A stretch of 64,000 bases of DNA from Isoetes taiwanensis (taxonomy: Eukaryota > Streptophyta > Lycopodiopsida > Isoetales > Isoetaceae), in assembly GCA_021234155.1 (NCBI GenBank), contig JAJEKV010000132.1, positions 992,001-1,056,000 of the forward strand, given 5' to 3'. The notes under the pieces were generated by a model. That model was given only the letters and a program-made list of their open reading frames with translations. It was not told the origin of the DNA and ran no database searches. This document shows positions 23,572 to 34,494 of the stretch, piece by piece. The position numbers and the translations under genes are program-made. The stretch's first letter is position 1; the number at the start of each line of letters is the position of its first letter.

Positions 23572-24630
23572 CTTTAGTCTTTCACCTTTTTAAAATATAG
23601 AAAAATATTGTGTCTAAGAAAGAAGACCAAATATTGCAACTCATAGATAATCTCCCCACGCAAATTTGGTCTCAGACTTTCGGATGAAAACCTTTGGTGG
23701 TCACAAAGGAAAAACCCGAAAGTGCTACAATCTTCTAATATTTATGCTTATTCTCAAGGACACCAAGAGCTTTAACATTGTCTTGATGTCTCTTTTCACC
23801 TAGAGGCTTAATGAAAATAACCGCAACCATAGGCTGAATTAGTTGGACAATATTCCAACTTAAGGCACGCTTGGTAACTTCAAGCTTAACATAATGATAA
23901 TGTAACTTCGATGTGCTTGGATTTGGAATGTAGAACTTCATCTTTTGATAAAGCTATAGCACTTTGATTATCACACATAAGTATACTTTCGGTCCATCCC
24001 CGAACTTGTCTTAAGCATTCTAACAAGCGTCGAAACCAAACAAGTCAGCGACTTCGCCAAAGATGCAAAGAACATATTACGCTTCAAAGAAGAGAAAGTG
24101 AAACACATCGTTGCTTCTTACTCATCCAAGACACCAAAGATTTTCCTAAAAAGAAACAACCACCACTTGTTGATCTATATGTGTGTGCGACAACAACCCC
24201 TAATCTGATCTCAGATATCCAAGCAACCTAGCATTCAAACCATGCGCTACTATATGTGATACCATAATGAATAGTGCTCTTAAGATATCTCAAAACACGC
24301 TTTAGCATTATGCCAATGTTCTTTTGCCGGGATTAGTCACGAATTGGCCAAGAGTATTAGCAAATAGTAACTAATATCTGGTCTAGTTGCATTTGCAAGA
24401 TACATAAGAGCTCCTACAAGACTTGCATAAGGACATACGCATTTCTAACTGATCCTCATAAGCCACCGGACACCGCCTCTTCGACATTCTTGTTTTTCGT
24501 GGAACCAACCGCAATGGAGTAGGTTGCTCTTTAGAAAGTAACCCAAATTTCTCAAGAAGTGTCTCAATGTACTTGGACCGTGGAGAGTTGAAGCAAACCT
24601 TTGTCTTTATCTCAAGCTTGACCTGAATAC
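23572..24630 (-). pseudogene. Copia-2 decayed RT end and RNase H
   Basis: No long frame survives. Fragments consistent with the end of copia RT and RNase H occur, such as the region after EMVDMGKYTHV and the thumb/connection words near 24,300-24,600. The segment ends at the polypurine tract next to the 3' LTR. Confidence 0.55.
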
Positions 24631-24912
24631 CTAAACATGAGTGTATTTCCCCATGTCAACCATCTCAAATGCAGAAGATAGTCTCATCTTGGCTGCTTGC
24701 AAGTATTCGAAATTATTAGAAAGCGCAATCACTACAAAGTGTTCTTGATTTCGTTTAAGATACACATTGGAATCTGCAGAACTTGGTAGAAATCCGTCAG
24801 AAATAAGATAAGAATTCATTTTCACATACCAGGCTCTAGAGGCTTGTCGTGAGTAGACCATATAAAGCCTTCCATGGCGACAAAACCGGTCTTTCATTGC
24901 CACGTACTTCAA
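24631..24912 (-). pseudogene. Copia-2 reverse transcriptase C-terminal part lacking YVDD
   Basis: The frame reads AWYVKMNSYLISDGF and DSNVYLKRNQEHFVVIAL. It then jumps straight to SNNFEYLQAAKMRLSSAFEM. The catalytic YVDD(L/I/M)-type heptapeptide that belongs between VVIAL and the SNN region is missing. The frame is kept across the gap, so roughly seven codons have been cleanly lost. Without the two aspartates the polymerase cannot work. Confidence 0.85.
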
Positions 24913-25525
24913 AACCTTCTGGTTGACTCATGTAGATTTCTTCACTAAGATCTCCATTGAGAAATGCAGTTTTGACATCCATTTGATGTACAAACAAACC
25001 ATATTGAGTAGCAAATGCTAACAAAACTCTCAAACTAGTGAGACGAACAACAGGTGAGAAAGTTTCCTCATAATCGATTCCAGCCACTTGCGAGTATCCT
25101 TTCGCAACTAATCGTGCTTTGAACTTATCAAACGAGCCATCTGCTTTGTACTTGGAGCGAAAGACCCATTTACATTTAATTGGCTTTCGTCCTTCAGGAA
25201 TTTCAACAAGCTCCCAAGTACCTTTGTTGATAAGAGATTCAAACTCTGCTTCCATGGCCATACACCAATTCTCAGCTTGTGGTGAAGACATAGCCTCTTT
25301 TACTGTAACTGGATCTGCACTAGTAGCTAAAGCAGCATGATATTCCAAGATCCGTTTAGTAGGCTTCCATGGCCGTCGTATTGGAGTCTCATCATCAGGA
25401 ACCCCAACTTCTACATCAAGTAGACCATCATGATCCTCATCAGCACCATCATATAAATCAAACTCCTGTACAAAATCATCTTCTACTTCAGGATTTACAA
25501 GTCCATTTTCAACATGAGGATCCAC
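24836..25525 (-). pseudogene. Copia-2 reverse transcriptase, N-terminal part
   Basis: Open 229-codon frame. It has an acidic linker (DGADEDHDGLLD) and then WELVEIPEGRKPIKCKWVF, KARLVAKGYSQVAGIDYEET, FVHQMDVKTAFLNGDLSEEI and YMSQPEGFEV. These are all in copia order. The frame breaks after WKALYGL, and the remainder continues in the neighbouring frame. Confidence 0.92.
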
Positions 25526-25529
25526 ATTA

Positions 25530-26718
25530 GGATTTCTGAAACATCCACATTAGGATTTAATTCACTATCAAGTAGCTGAAAATCACGAAGAATAACGTTA
25601 GGGTCATGACGAGAAGTAACCATGTTAGCCATAGTAGACTCATCAAAAACTGCATCACGACTAGTAATGACTCTTCGCGTAGCAATATCATAAAATCGAT
25701 ATCCCTGTGCCTCGACAGCATAGCCTACAAAGATGGCTTTGAGGCCGACTGGGTCAAGCTTCTTTCTCTTCTCTTTTGGAATATGAACATAGGCTAAACA
25801 ACCAAAACTCGCGAAATTTTGAACATTTGGTTTTACTCGACCATAATTGCAAAGGAGTCACACCTTTTAGAGAAGAGTTTACCGATTCGATTTTGCACAT
25901 AAGCGGCAGCAAATAGCTTACGCCCAAAATGACTTATCTAAACCGGCATGAATAAGCATACATCGAACAAGATTGATTATCGTGACGATTCTTGGCCTCG
26001 GCAACACCATTTTTTTGAGGAGAATAAGGAATGGTATGCTCACGAACTATACCATGCTCTTCACAAAAACACTTGAATTGAGCAGAAGTAAATTCTCCAC
26101 CATTGTCAGACGTAATCTCTGCGGATCACTTTGCGGTCACGAAGTCTCCACCATATTTTTAAACACTTGAAATTTGGTGAATACTTGGGACTTCATAGAG
26201 ATAAAATACACAAAAGCTCTAATGAGAAAAATCATCCACAAATAAGATGAAATATCGGCACCACTCAAAGCATAAGGTAGTGGGCCACATATATCAAGAT
26301 GCACAAGCTCCAAAAGGCTGTGTTGCACGCTTGCCTTTCACATTGAAAGGACGGCGATGTTGCTTTCCAACAGCACATGCCTCACATACACCCATAGATG
26401 CAGTGGTACTCAATGATAGACCATCCATGATTCTATCACAGAGGCCATGTCCAATAAATATTGAAAGTTTACATGTGCAAAACGACGATGCCACAATGTA
26501 CTCGATTCATCTCCACTGGCAGTCATAAGATTCACAAAATCATCGGTCAACCTAAATTCATAAAGATGACCTTCTCGTGGAGCAACTCCAAGAAACTGGC
26601 CATCTTGAATAAATTTACACCACCGTCTATCAAACTGTATGATCAAGCCAAGATCTGCAAGTCTAGAGACTGAAACAAGATTGCGGCACAAACCAGGAAC
26701 ATGTAAAATACCACGCAA
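25530..26718 (-). pseudogene. Copia-2 GAG-pre-integrase and integrase
   Basis: LHVPGLCRNLVSVSRLAD and LWHRRFAHVNF (26,718-26,480) are followed by CEACAVGKQHRRPF near 26,380. These make up the zinc-binding part. The core has LELVHLDICGPL (first Asp) near 26,300, TSDNGGEFTSAQF near 26,110 and NGVAEAKNR near 25,990 (Asp and Glu of DD-35-E). Several frame changes occur between these blocks, and GVAERKNR-type wording is altered to GVAEAKNR. The coding potential of this copy is gone. Confidence 0.85.
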
Positions 26719-26785
26719 AACTTGTATCCCATTAGGAGTGTCAATATGAAGATCTCCAATGCCTTTGACCTCATGACTTGTGTTA

Positions 26786-27037
26786 TCACCAAGAAATACA
26801 AGCTTTTGAACTGAAAGTGGCTGATAATTCTTTAACCGATTGCTTATGGAATGTCATATGTTGTGTGGCTTTTGAATCAACAGTCATGGAAACAACGGTT
26901 CTGAGAGAAAGCAGACTTGAAGCTTCATCACATGCAATACTAGCATGTTCATCTCGAATAGGAGGTCCATCTCGAATTGCTTGAAGTAAAGCTTTATGCT
27001 CATTCACAAAACGTTTGTAATAACATCCGCTTTCCAC
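26786..27037 (-). pseudogene. Copia-2 zinc-knuckle/protease region with altered active site
   Basis: The end of the CCHC knuckle (ESGCYYKRFVNEHK) is followed by VDSKATQHMTF, the copia aspartic-protease active site. The consensus is DSGAT; here Gly is replaced by Lys (codon AAA), which should abolish catalysis. The usual residues around it (VTMTVDS, HM) are kept, so the call is secure. Confidence 0.8.
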
Positions 27038-27319
27038 ATGATTTGGCTTTTTTCAATAGGTACAAACAGTCTCTGATTTAGGTTGCTCAAGTCTAGCCAA
27101 CTGGCTGATTACCACCACCACGGCCTCGCTCGCGACCACACGGCCACGATTCCGCCTAGTATCGTTGACAAGAGCCTTTTCATCTTCTCGACCTCGTTTC
27201 TTATTATCAACAATTAAAGCTTGATCGTCTTGCATAGATTGCCTTTGTAATTTTTCGTACTCCATCTTTTAAAGATTCACAAGCCCGATCTAAGGTCATA
27301 GATTTCTTGTTGGCTAAAA

Positions 27320-27907
27320 CTATCGTAAGAGTCTGAAGCTCTTAGGCATGGATTCTTTAAAGTGAACAACATGTTGATCATGCGGAATACTAGCACCAGC
27401 TGCGGACAGTGCTTCTAGAAGCGCTTTAAATTTATCCACATGTTCGTCAAACGAATCACTCAAACGATACTGCAATGATGTAAGATCCTTGCGGAGACTA
27501 AGCACTTCATGCATAGTCTTCTTCATATAAGTTTTTTCCAAATACTTCCATACTTCACTAGAAGTAACAAAATCCTTAGCATCCATTAAAATAGATTCTT
27601 TGAGTGCATAAAGAATCAAAGCTCGAGCAGTTTGATCCTTTTCATTCCATTCTTCTACCTCTTTAATCCAAGCATCATATTCAACACCGTTCTGAATAAA
27701 ATTACCGGTAATTACATCAACCGGCTGCACAGGAGGAATATTAGTTCCGGTCACGATTCCAAAGAGTTTTTCACTTTGGAGAACAAGCTCCATCTTTATC
27801 TTCCAGGCTGGATATCCAGCTCCGGAAAAAACATACAAAGTTTTTGTGCCTGTGAGTCCTCGAAAATTCACAACTCCACCAGAACCAGATGCAGGCTCTG
27901 ATACCAT
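27320..27907 (-). pseudogene. Copia-2 gag (UBN2-type), starts on the primer-binding site
   Basis: The frame MVSEPASGSGG starts at 27,907, where the last LTR base and the primer-binding site make the ATG. Residues 1-195 contain FSGAGYPAWKIKMELVL (the DUF4219-like N-terminus), ALILYALKESI and the VWKYLEKTYM...LRKDLTSLQY region typical of copia UBN2 gag. The frame stops at 27,320 in ...SFRLLR. Gag continues out of frame to a CCHC remnant: VCTY and HVESGCYY are visible near 27,020-27,060. An N-terminally extended frame reaching into the LTR (28,006) is open but unlikely to be used. Confidence 0.85.
27886..27906 (-). promoter_or_regulatory. Copia-2 primer-binding site (initiator Met-tRNA)
   Basis: Immediately inside the 5' LTR the - strand reads TGGTATCAGAGCC. 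This is the standard plant copia site complementary to the 3' end of initiator Met-tRNA. The terminal A of the LTR plus TG of the site form the gag start codon (see the gag entry). Confidence 0.9.
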
Positions 27908-28101
27908 GTTGAACTTTTCTAGTTTACTATGAAAACAAGTGAAAGAAATATTGACCACAAAAGAAGATGCTTTCATTGAATGAATCGTGTACAATATATA
28001 ATCCATAAAAGATATTTTTATGGTAAAAGGTAAAGACTAATAGTAGCTACGTTGCCTTTTAATAAAGGCACGCTGCCTAAGAATAGGCAGCCTCGCTAAC
28101 A
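27907..28101 (-). repeat. Copia-2 5' LTR
   Basis: This is the upstream LTR for the - strand element. It differs from the other LTR mainly in CACGCTGCC versus CACGCCGCC and in AATAGGCAGCC versus AATAAAGACC near the outer end. It contains a TATA-like AATATATAATCC segment and ATAAAAGATA. Confidence 0.93.
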
Positions 28102-29430
28102 GCATCTCTAGTTGCAGCCGCTTTCCTATTCAAAATAGGTTGGGATATAGCCAGAGCATTCATTGTTAGCATTTAAAATGAGGCAGATAGTAGGCTGTAG
28201 CAGATACTGAATGGGGCAATCGAGTCTGCTCAAGTTTTGTTCATGATTGAATAGATGGGTCCAATCCATTCTGGTTTGCTCTGTTCTCAAGGCCAAGAAA
28301 AACAAAAATGCAAGGAAAAACTTACGTGTTAGAATGGGCTTTCAGATTGATTCGGGCTGTAAGCAGCACAAATCGGCAGCCAGATTTTGCGCCCTGTTCT
28401 TGCCGAATTTGGGGAAGTTTTTCCCAAATGGAATTTAATTAAATGATACCAAGCAGTAACATTGCATTTTATATTGTGCCGTTATAAGCTCCATTCTACT
28501 AGTGCTGAAAAAGGACCAGCTACTTGATGAGCTTATTACATGGCCGGATCCAAAACTCACAAATACAAAAATGTCAACTACTTTAACTCTATCCGTCTCA
28601 AACAGCCTCGATTCACTTGGCGATGCTATTATTTGGATCGAAAGAGCATAAAAAACGCTAGAAAAAAACGCAATTTTCCATGTTCTTACCCGAGAAACCA
28701 TCTTCTGTCTGTTCAAGATCCAACCAGCTACTAAGCCCCAAATCAGCTTATTGCATGCGCTGTTCTTACAGAGTATAGCAACTGAGACGGACCACTATAA
28801 ACCCATAAACCTTAGCGGTGGCCACGTTCGCCCTCATTCCTAAGGTAAACTTAAACGCTTAAATTACTTAATCCATTTGTTTGTCTAGCATGGGAGTGGG
28901 ATCGCCTCCAGGTGTCTATCATGCCCTGGCATGCGATCCCGGAGCAATTTGGCCTGCTGCCGTTTGCCCAGCCTCATATCAGAAAAGCCTCGAGCTTTTC
29001 TAAGCCATTCCCTTATTGGCCCATTCGAATCAATACCAAAGTGCCATGTGGCCCCCCCTTAACATTAATATTACAAGAAATTTATCGCGGCGGCCGAGGC
29101 CGCCGCGAACATTTCTCTTTTCTAGATGCACTGTGAGAAACGCCGCCGCGAACATTTCTCTTTTCTAAATGCAAGGCAAAGAAATTTGTATCACCTTGGA
29201 CCCGGGGTGGAAAACATCTCCAACTGGATCCAAAACGACAATGCTCACAGTGTATCTCAAAATGGGATTCAAAATGTGGAATTCACCTTGGAAGTTTCCT
29301 ATGTATTTTAGAAGACCTTAAAAGGACATGGTTGCATAATAATTGGCATTCAAACAAATCTAAGAAAAAATGCCATTTCAATGGTAGAGTTCTCCTTGAG
29401 AGCTTTCTTTAGTCACAAACACCATTACAA
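28102..29430. other. Non-genic flank with a GC-rich hairpin
   Basis: No convincing gene. A perfect GC hairpin GCGGCGGCCGAGGCCGCCGC lies at about 29,089-29,108. The sequence CCGCCGCGAACATTTCTC then occurs twice (about 29,100 and 29,140), so the hairpin end was locally duplicated. Confidence 0.5.
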
Positions 29431-29432
29431 TA

Positions 29433-29556
29433 CATATTGACTAGCATGTTCTCTAACATGATATCATACTAATATCTAGATTTCAAAGTCTAGAATGCTA
29501 GCATGTTCTCTAACATGATATCATACTAACATCTAGATTTCAAAATCTAGGATGCT
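29433..29556. repeat. Two-copy ~60 bp tandem duplication
   Basis: CTAGCATGTTCTCTAACATG...TCTAGAATG is followed directly by a second copy with small changes (ATATCTAGATTTCAAAGTC versus ACATCTAGATTTCAAAATC). CTAGCATGT then begins a third partial unit. Confidence 0.85.
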
Positions 29557-29888
29557 AGCATGTGGCATTTGGCAATGGAAAGAAGCGTTGAGTATTAAAT
29601 GTTGGAACGCAAAAATGCATGTTATGGGTAATTTTTGAGAATATTAAAATTTTGATATTGATTGATTCTTGTAATAAGCTGGGCTAGAGGTCAAATAGGT
29701 GCCAAAGTAGTTTGTAAACGTTAGGCTCAGAAGTCGTTAAAGTTTTAAACGTTAGGCCTAGGAGTCGCTATGACTTTCAACTATGGTTTTATTGATCATG
29801 TCTGTCAAAGAGCCTTTTCTCCTCATTTCAATATACTGGGTTCCTTTGTTTGACAGCGGATGAAATGTGATCGCCTTGAATATGTCAT

Positions 29889-30850
29889 TTGCTTCGGCGG
29901 ATTTATATACGACATCTAATTCAGCCACGAAATATCTTCTTCTTCGCCTTCAAATCCTTGCAGCTCCTCGATTTATCATATGCTAGGTTTTTTGCAACGT
30001 TTCCAATTGAACTGGCTCAACTTCTAGAACTTAACTACCTTTCTCTCAGAGGCATATGCATCTATACTTATCTGCCAGTAGAATTGGCCAATTTTACAAA
30101 GCTGGAGGCTCTAGATTTGGGAGAAAATGAAAATCTAGAAGGCAATCTACATGTACTGTGCCAGCTTCACCATCTGAATTATCTATCTATATCCTATACA
30201 TACGTTTTCGGAGTCATACCCACATGTTTCGGGGATATGTATAAGCTGAAGTACCTTGACCTGTCGAGCATGGCATTGGATGGCAAGATCCCGGAACAGC
30301 TTGGCAAACTCTCTTCTTTAGTGCATCTCGATCTAAGAAGCAACAATTTAGTGCATCTCGATCTAAGAAGCAACAATTTTCAGCTTACTCTCAGTGATAA
30401 GATAGTGCACTAAATGGAGAAATACCCTCCTCTCTTTATAAGCTTTATAAGTGCGCAGAGGTTAGATTTCGAGGGACTAAATAACATTGTAAGTTAGGTT
30501 ACATTTCCTTGATGGCTTGGTGGTTTGTCAAATCTGCAGTATCTTCATCTCAGTGGTCATCTTGTTGGAGGAATCGTAGAGTCACTTGGAAAATTGGTTA
30601 AACTTGGCTTAACTCATATTTGATAACTTAGGCTTAAGTACTTAGTGGCTTTCCAAAAGCTTTACCAATTTTGCGAGAGCTTTGCAGACGCTCAGCGGTG
30701 CAAAGCGATCTGGGAGGAAGTTTTTGGTAAATTGGAGAAGTTGAAGTTGTGTGGATAACAAGTAGTGGAATAAGTGGAAACATTCATGATTCTATTGTCA
30801 GATGTTCTCTGCTAGAAAATCTGGATCTTTCCTCCAACCAAGTAAGGATT
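29889..30850 (+). pseudogene. Leucine-rich-repeat receptor-like protein remnant
   Basis: An open frame from 29,889 to 30,413 encodes at least five plant-type LRRs. Examples are LQLLDLSYARFFATFPIELA, LEALDLGENENLEGNL, LNYLSISYTYVFGVIPTCFG and LKYLDLSSMALDGKIPEQLG. After the stop at 30,411, more LRR-like pieces appear in other frames to about 30,840 (ISGNIHDSIVRCSLLENLDL). No signal peptide, transmembrane segment or kinase is visible. Within the open frame a 30 bp unit encoding LVHLDLRSNN is duplicated in frame at about 30,321-30,380. The parent would be an LRR receptor-like protein of the kind used in plant surface recognition; this copy is a fragment. Confidence 0.8.
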
Positions 30851-32020
30851 TAGCGGTTGGTAAGAATTACAGAAGTGATGGGCCACTACCGCTTAAAGCA
30901 AAAAATAAATAAAATACACAGTAGCTGAAACACCTACAGTAGATGATGAAATACACAGTAGATGATACACAGGACATAAATCATAAGAAGAAGCACTGAT
31001 CTCCGATCTACGTTCGTTAAATCATAAGAAGAAGCATTTTGATCATCCGGTTGGATTCTGATTACCGGAGACATGATTTGGTAACCACGCTCGTTTGGTG
31101 CTCTGTTCCGCCGGCGCTTGACCAAGCCAATCACTTCTTCCCATCATTTTCTTCTTAATTTTATCCTCGGATTTTGCTCGATTCACTTCCCAATTTCTGT
31201 TCCTAAGTTTGGACTCAGCTTTGGCGCTTGCATATTTTGAAAAGCATCGGATTTTCCATCCCCAGCCATCCCTCATTTTATCTTTGGACCTCTGCTCCTA
31301 AGTTGGTCTCTAATTCTTTTCAGGTTCAAGAAATTCCCGCTGGCGCTAGGTCCAATCCGTATTCTTTATAACTTGCTGGGATCTATGGCGATGTTCGTAG
31401 GATGTGCTCAATCTGCTACAACAGAGGTTGAAAAGAATGAACATATCGCATGCAAAAAGTAGAGGCTACGGATGAACAAATAGCCCAAAAGCTGAGATCA
31501 AATTTCAAAAGCAACAGCGCCCATAGGCATGCTGCCATGGAATAGGCATTCCCATGTCTTATTGATCCACCGGAATGTGGCTATGGCAGGATGATCCATC
31601 AGTGGTCCCTTTCTAATTCAATAAATATTCAATCTTCGTCAAAAAGTTTGCGGTCTGTAAGCAATCAAAGACCATGGGAATGACATTTTCGGAGCTTCTT
31701 TGGAACAGATCTCCAAGGCCGGATTTTCATTCGCCATTGCCAATTCTGCATCAAAAAAGCTCGGAGTTTTGCTGCAACGGAGCTTCTGTCGGCCATGCCC
31801 ATGGCTCTTCTCCAAGATACACTGTAATCACGTCAACGTCACGAAATATTCAAGGTTACCGCAATAAATGCTTTATAATAAATGAATGCACAGGTTATTA
31901 AGTGGCCGCAATAAATGCTTTATATAAGTAATAAATGCACACAGTACACGTGCCATGTTTTAAGAATTTTGAAGGAACAAAATGAAGGAGAACAGAAATT
32001 AGACACTCAATTACATAGGA
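30851..32020. other. Non-genic interval
   Basis: I see no supported gene. Short direct repeats are present, such as AAATCATAAGAAGAAGCA at about 30,977 and 31,019, and CAATAAATGCTTTATA at 31,862 and 31,908. Confidence 0.5.
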
Positions 32021-32029
32021 AGGATAATG

Positions 32030-32560
32030 TCCAAAGAACCAGCTAATGTTTTATTCATAAACATTAAATGTTGCGCCCCTAGGGCCAACTTTGCTAGCCC
32101 CGGAATGTCCCCATGGCTCGATTACGAGCTTATGGTCCGCTGTATAGCCACTATGCCCTTGGCATGCTATCAACGGTACCCCCATGCTCATGGATATCCG
32201 TCACCCTTGGGAGCACCTATAACAATTCCTCCCTCCTTTAAGACCTTGTCCTCAAGGTATTTTAATTAGTTCAGGTGAGAAAACCGCTGCGAACTCATCC
32301 GACTCCCATGTGACATCCTCGGGAGTCTGGCCTCGCCACAAGACCAAATGTTCTACAAACATCTCTGTTGCGCAGCTGCCGAACTCTTTTATCCAAAAGA
32401 TGTTCTGGCATTACACCCCATAGCCCCATTACGAGCTTATGGTCCGCCGTATAGCCACTATGCCCTCGGCATGCTATCAACGGTACTCCCGTGCTCATGG
32501 ATATCTGTCAGGAGTCCGTAAAAAGGTCACCCCTGGGAGCACCTGTAACAATAGCTCAAA
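32030..32560 (-). mobile_element. Ty3/gypsy chromovirus 3' stub flanked by LTR-like fragments
   Basis: On the - strand, 32,430-32,260 encodes PEHLLDKRVRQLRNRDV and, after one frameshift, LVLWRGQTPEDVTWES and PELIKIP. This is the chromodomain that ends chromovirus polyproteins. It is followed by CTTGAGGACAAGGTCTTAAA and a purine run GGAGGGAGGAATTG (polypurine tract). The ~130 bp downstream (32,225-32,095) recurs upstream of the stub at about 32,555-32,415, including the GAGCTTATGGTCCGC-type core. A pol stub therefore sits between two LTR-like fragments after a large internal deletion. Confidence 0.7.
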
Positions 32561-32723
32561 CAAAAAAAATGCGATGCCCCTTTGGCCCCAAAGTAGAGCA
32601 CATACAATACAATAATATTGAGGTAAATAAAACGGGCGCTCCTCCAAGGGGACACATCCATATTTCACGCACTAGCTTCTATGGCTTTGGTCTATGCCTC
32701 GGTAATCGTTCGTTGGTAGGGCA

Positions 32724-32766
32724 TTTAAAAAAAAAAAGAAAAAAAAAAGAAAGAAAGAAAGAAGGG
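32724..32766. repeat. A/G simple-sequence tract
   Basis: A-rich run with AAAG units (about 32,727-32,763) ending in GGGGG. It may be a retroelement tail, but no element body is evident beside it. Confidence 0.7.
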
Positions 32767-33089
32767 GGAAATTTAAAGGTGCAAATATGGGCCTTGGAAA
32801 GAGCTCGTTCAACTGTTAAGACAAGTGTTTTTGGCAAAAGAAGAAAGGAAAAAGGGCGCCCCTCCAAACAAAAAATGTGCATCACATAATGCACTAAGGG
32901 CTAAGGATAAATCAAGAGTAAATGAATGTTTAAAAATCCAGCTAGAGGCAATGGTCGAGTAATAAAGGTGCAATAGTAAAAAATCAATGGTCCAAGGTCT
33001 TGAGTTTCGAATAAAGCAATGGTCTGAAAGAAATTCGTAATGAATAGATGGGCAGCTTTGGAAGGTTCGTTCACGTACTTGTATATTTG

Positions 33090-34494
33090 TCATTCAATGT
33101 TCTCATTTTGTGACTCTTTCTCCTTAGGATAAATTTGAATATTTTTAGTGCCACAGCTCTGGCACTCTCCTTTAACACAGTCCAAATTGTGCCACTCTTC
33201 ACCTTCCTTGTCACAGACCATAGCTCTCCACATAGAGCTAACATTTTGAAATGTTTTAGAAGGAGCTTGGCAGACACCATTGTTCTCATCTGCAACACAA
33301 ACACCACAAAAACATGTACAATTGGCATTAAATTTGCTCCTTAGGATGCTAAATGCTTTCCCATCTAGCTTAGCTTGTTCATGTTTCATGCAACAGTATG
33401 TGTTCCTCTCCTTCAACCTTCTCTCACACGTAGGTTTAAGTAGCTCAAACATTCTGCCACTAATCTGCACTTCAGGATGTTCATCTTTGGACATCTCATA
33501 TAATTCACTCTACAAGCAAGAAAGCAGCATGTATAAGTAAAGCATAAACTAAATCAATTTTCGAATTCAAAGGTGCTGCTAAATATGTAGAAAATATATT
33601 GAAATTCACTTCAGATGACATACAAAACTCAATATGTAACCAGGGTACACACAATGTTACTGTATAACAGATGCAGATATTCAATACTCTTCTTATATAT
33701 GGAAGTAATTTTGAATACTTTTATGTATTACCCTATGTTTGCACAGCATCTTGAGTTCAAAAAAGCTTAGAATGTACTAGAATGTATTTGGGAACTACAG
33801 AAACTAAAACTATAGAAACACAACTTGTCTTTCAACACATTTTCTGCTTTCTGCCACATTGGATGTAATTGGAAGTATATCCAAGTACTTTTCCTGTTAA
33901 ATATAACTTAGTCAGTCACCTTAAGTGTAAATATATGATTATTGTAGTTGGACGTACTTCAATATATATCAGATACATCCATTGCAGGGAATGAAGATAA
34001 AATTACTAAACTTATCTCAGGCACACAGAAGTTGTCTGCTATTGAGCTTGCAACAGAGGGAATTAAAAGGCTTAAAGCTAACATGGGGCATGTCCTAAAA
34101 CTAGATTGAAAGTGTCATTTTCTTCCTGACATCCCTGTACTTTGGAGAAGTTTTGGTGTGGGTTAACCAAAAATCATTTACCAAGTGTTTGGTTGACTCT
34201 GGAAACATGACTGATCCGGGTTGCCTTCCTGCCAATGCCCACATGTTGAATTCTAGAAGCTACTCCTTTTTGCTTGAGTTTCCTATTCTCACTAACAATA
34301 ATTGATAACAAGGAATGTTTAGCTGCTATTTTATCATTGCTATTTGCTTGTTTTACTTCCTGCAGACTTTTCTGGATATTGTGTAGCATGGTGTCCTTCA
34401 CAATGGGTTGCGTTGAGTTTCCAATGGCAAGTTCAAAAAAGAAGTGTAGTCTTTTATCCTGAAAAAATTTAACCGTTAAAGCCCTCCTTTGCAC
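33090..34494 (-). CDS. Spliced Cys-rich protein of unknown function (partial)
   Basis: Two - strand exons are visible. The upstream piece (34,494-34,174) encodes a Lys/Gln-rich helical segment with KHSLLSIIVSENRKLKQKG and a basic end, and reaches a CTTG|GTAAAT donor. The downstream piece (about 33,510-33,090) follows a TTGCTTGTAG acceptor. It encodes CERRLKERNTYCCMKH, CTCFCGVCV, SMWRAMVCDKEGEEWHNLDC and VKGECQSCG. The spacing of the last cysteines (C-x10-C-x5-C-x2-C) looks like a zinc-binding module. I recall similar MCPK..G..H...C..G.C..CG proteins as multi-copy unknowns in plant and other genomes, possibly transposon-encoded, but I cannot name the family. The stop is at about 33,090. The 5' end and the intervening 650 bp were not resolved. 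Confidence 0.5.

Larger units (their letters stand above)
23367..28101 (-). mobile_element. Complete Ty1/copia element (copia-2) with 5 bp TSD
   Basis: LTRs of ~194-195 bp lie at 23,367-23,560 and 27,907-28,101. They begin TGTTGAAC and end CGCTAACA as read on +. The 5 bp GCATC immediately precedes the left LTR (23,362-23,366) and immediately follows the right LTR (28,102-28,106). This is a perfect target-site duplication. Coding runs right to left: gag, protease, integrase, RT, RNase H remnant. The LTRs look about 98% identical, yet the coding region has several disabling changes. The element was therefore probably already defective when it moved, or was mobilised in trans. Confidence 0.96.
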
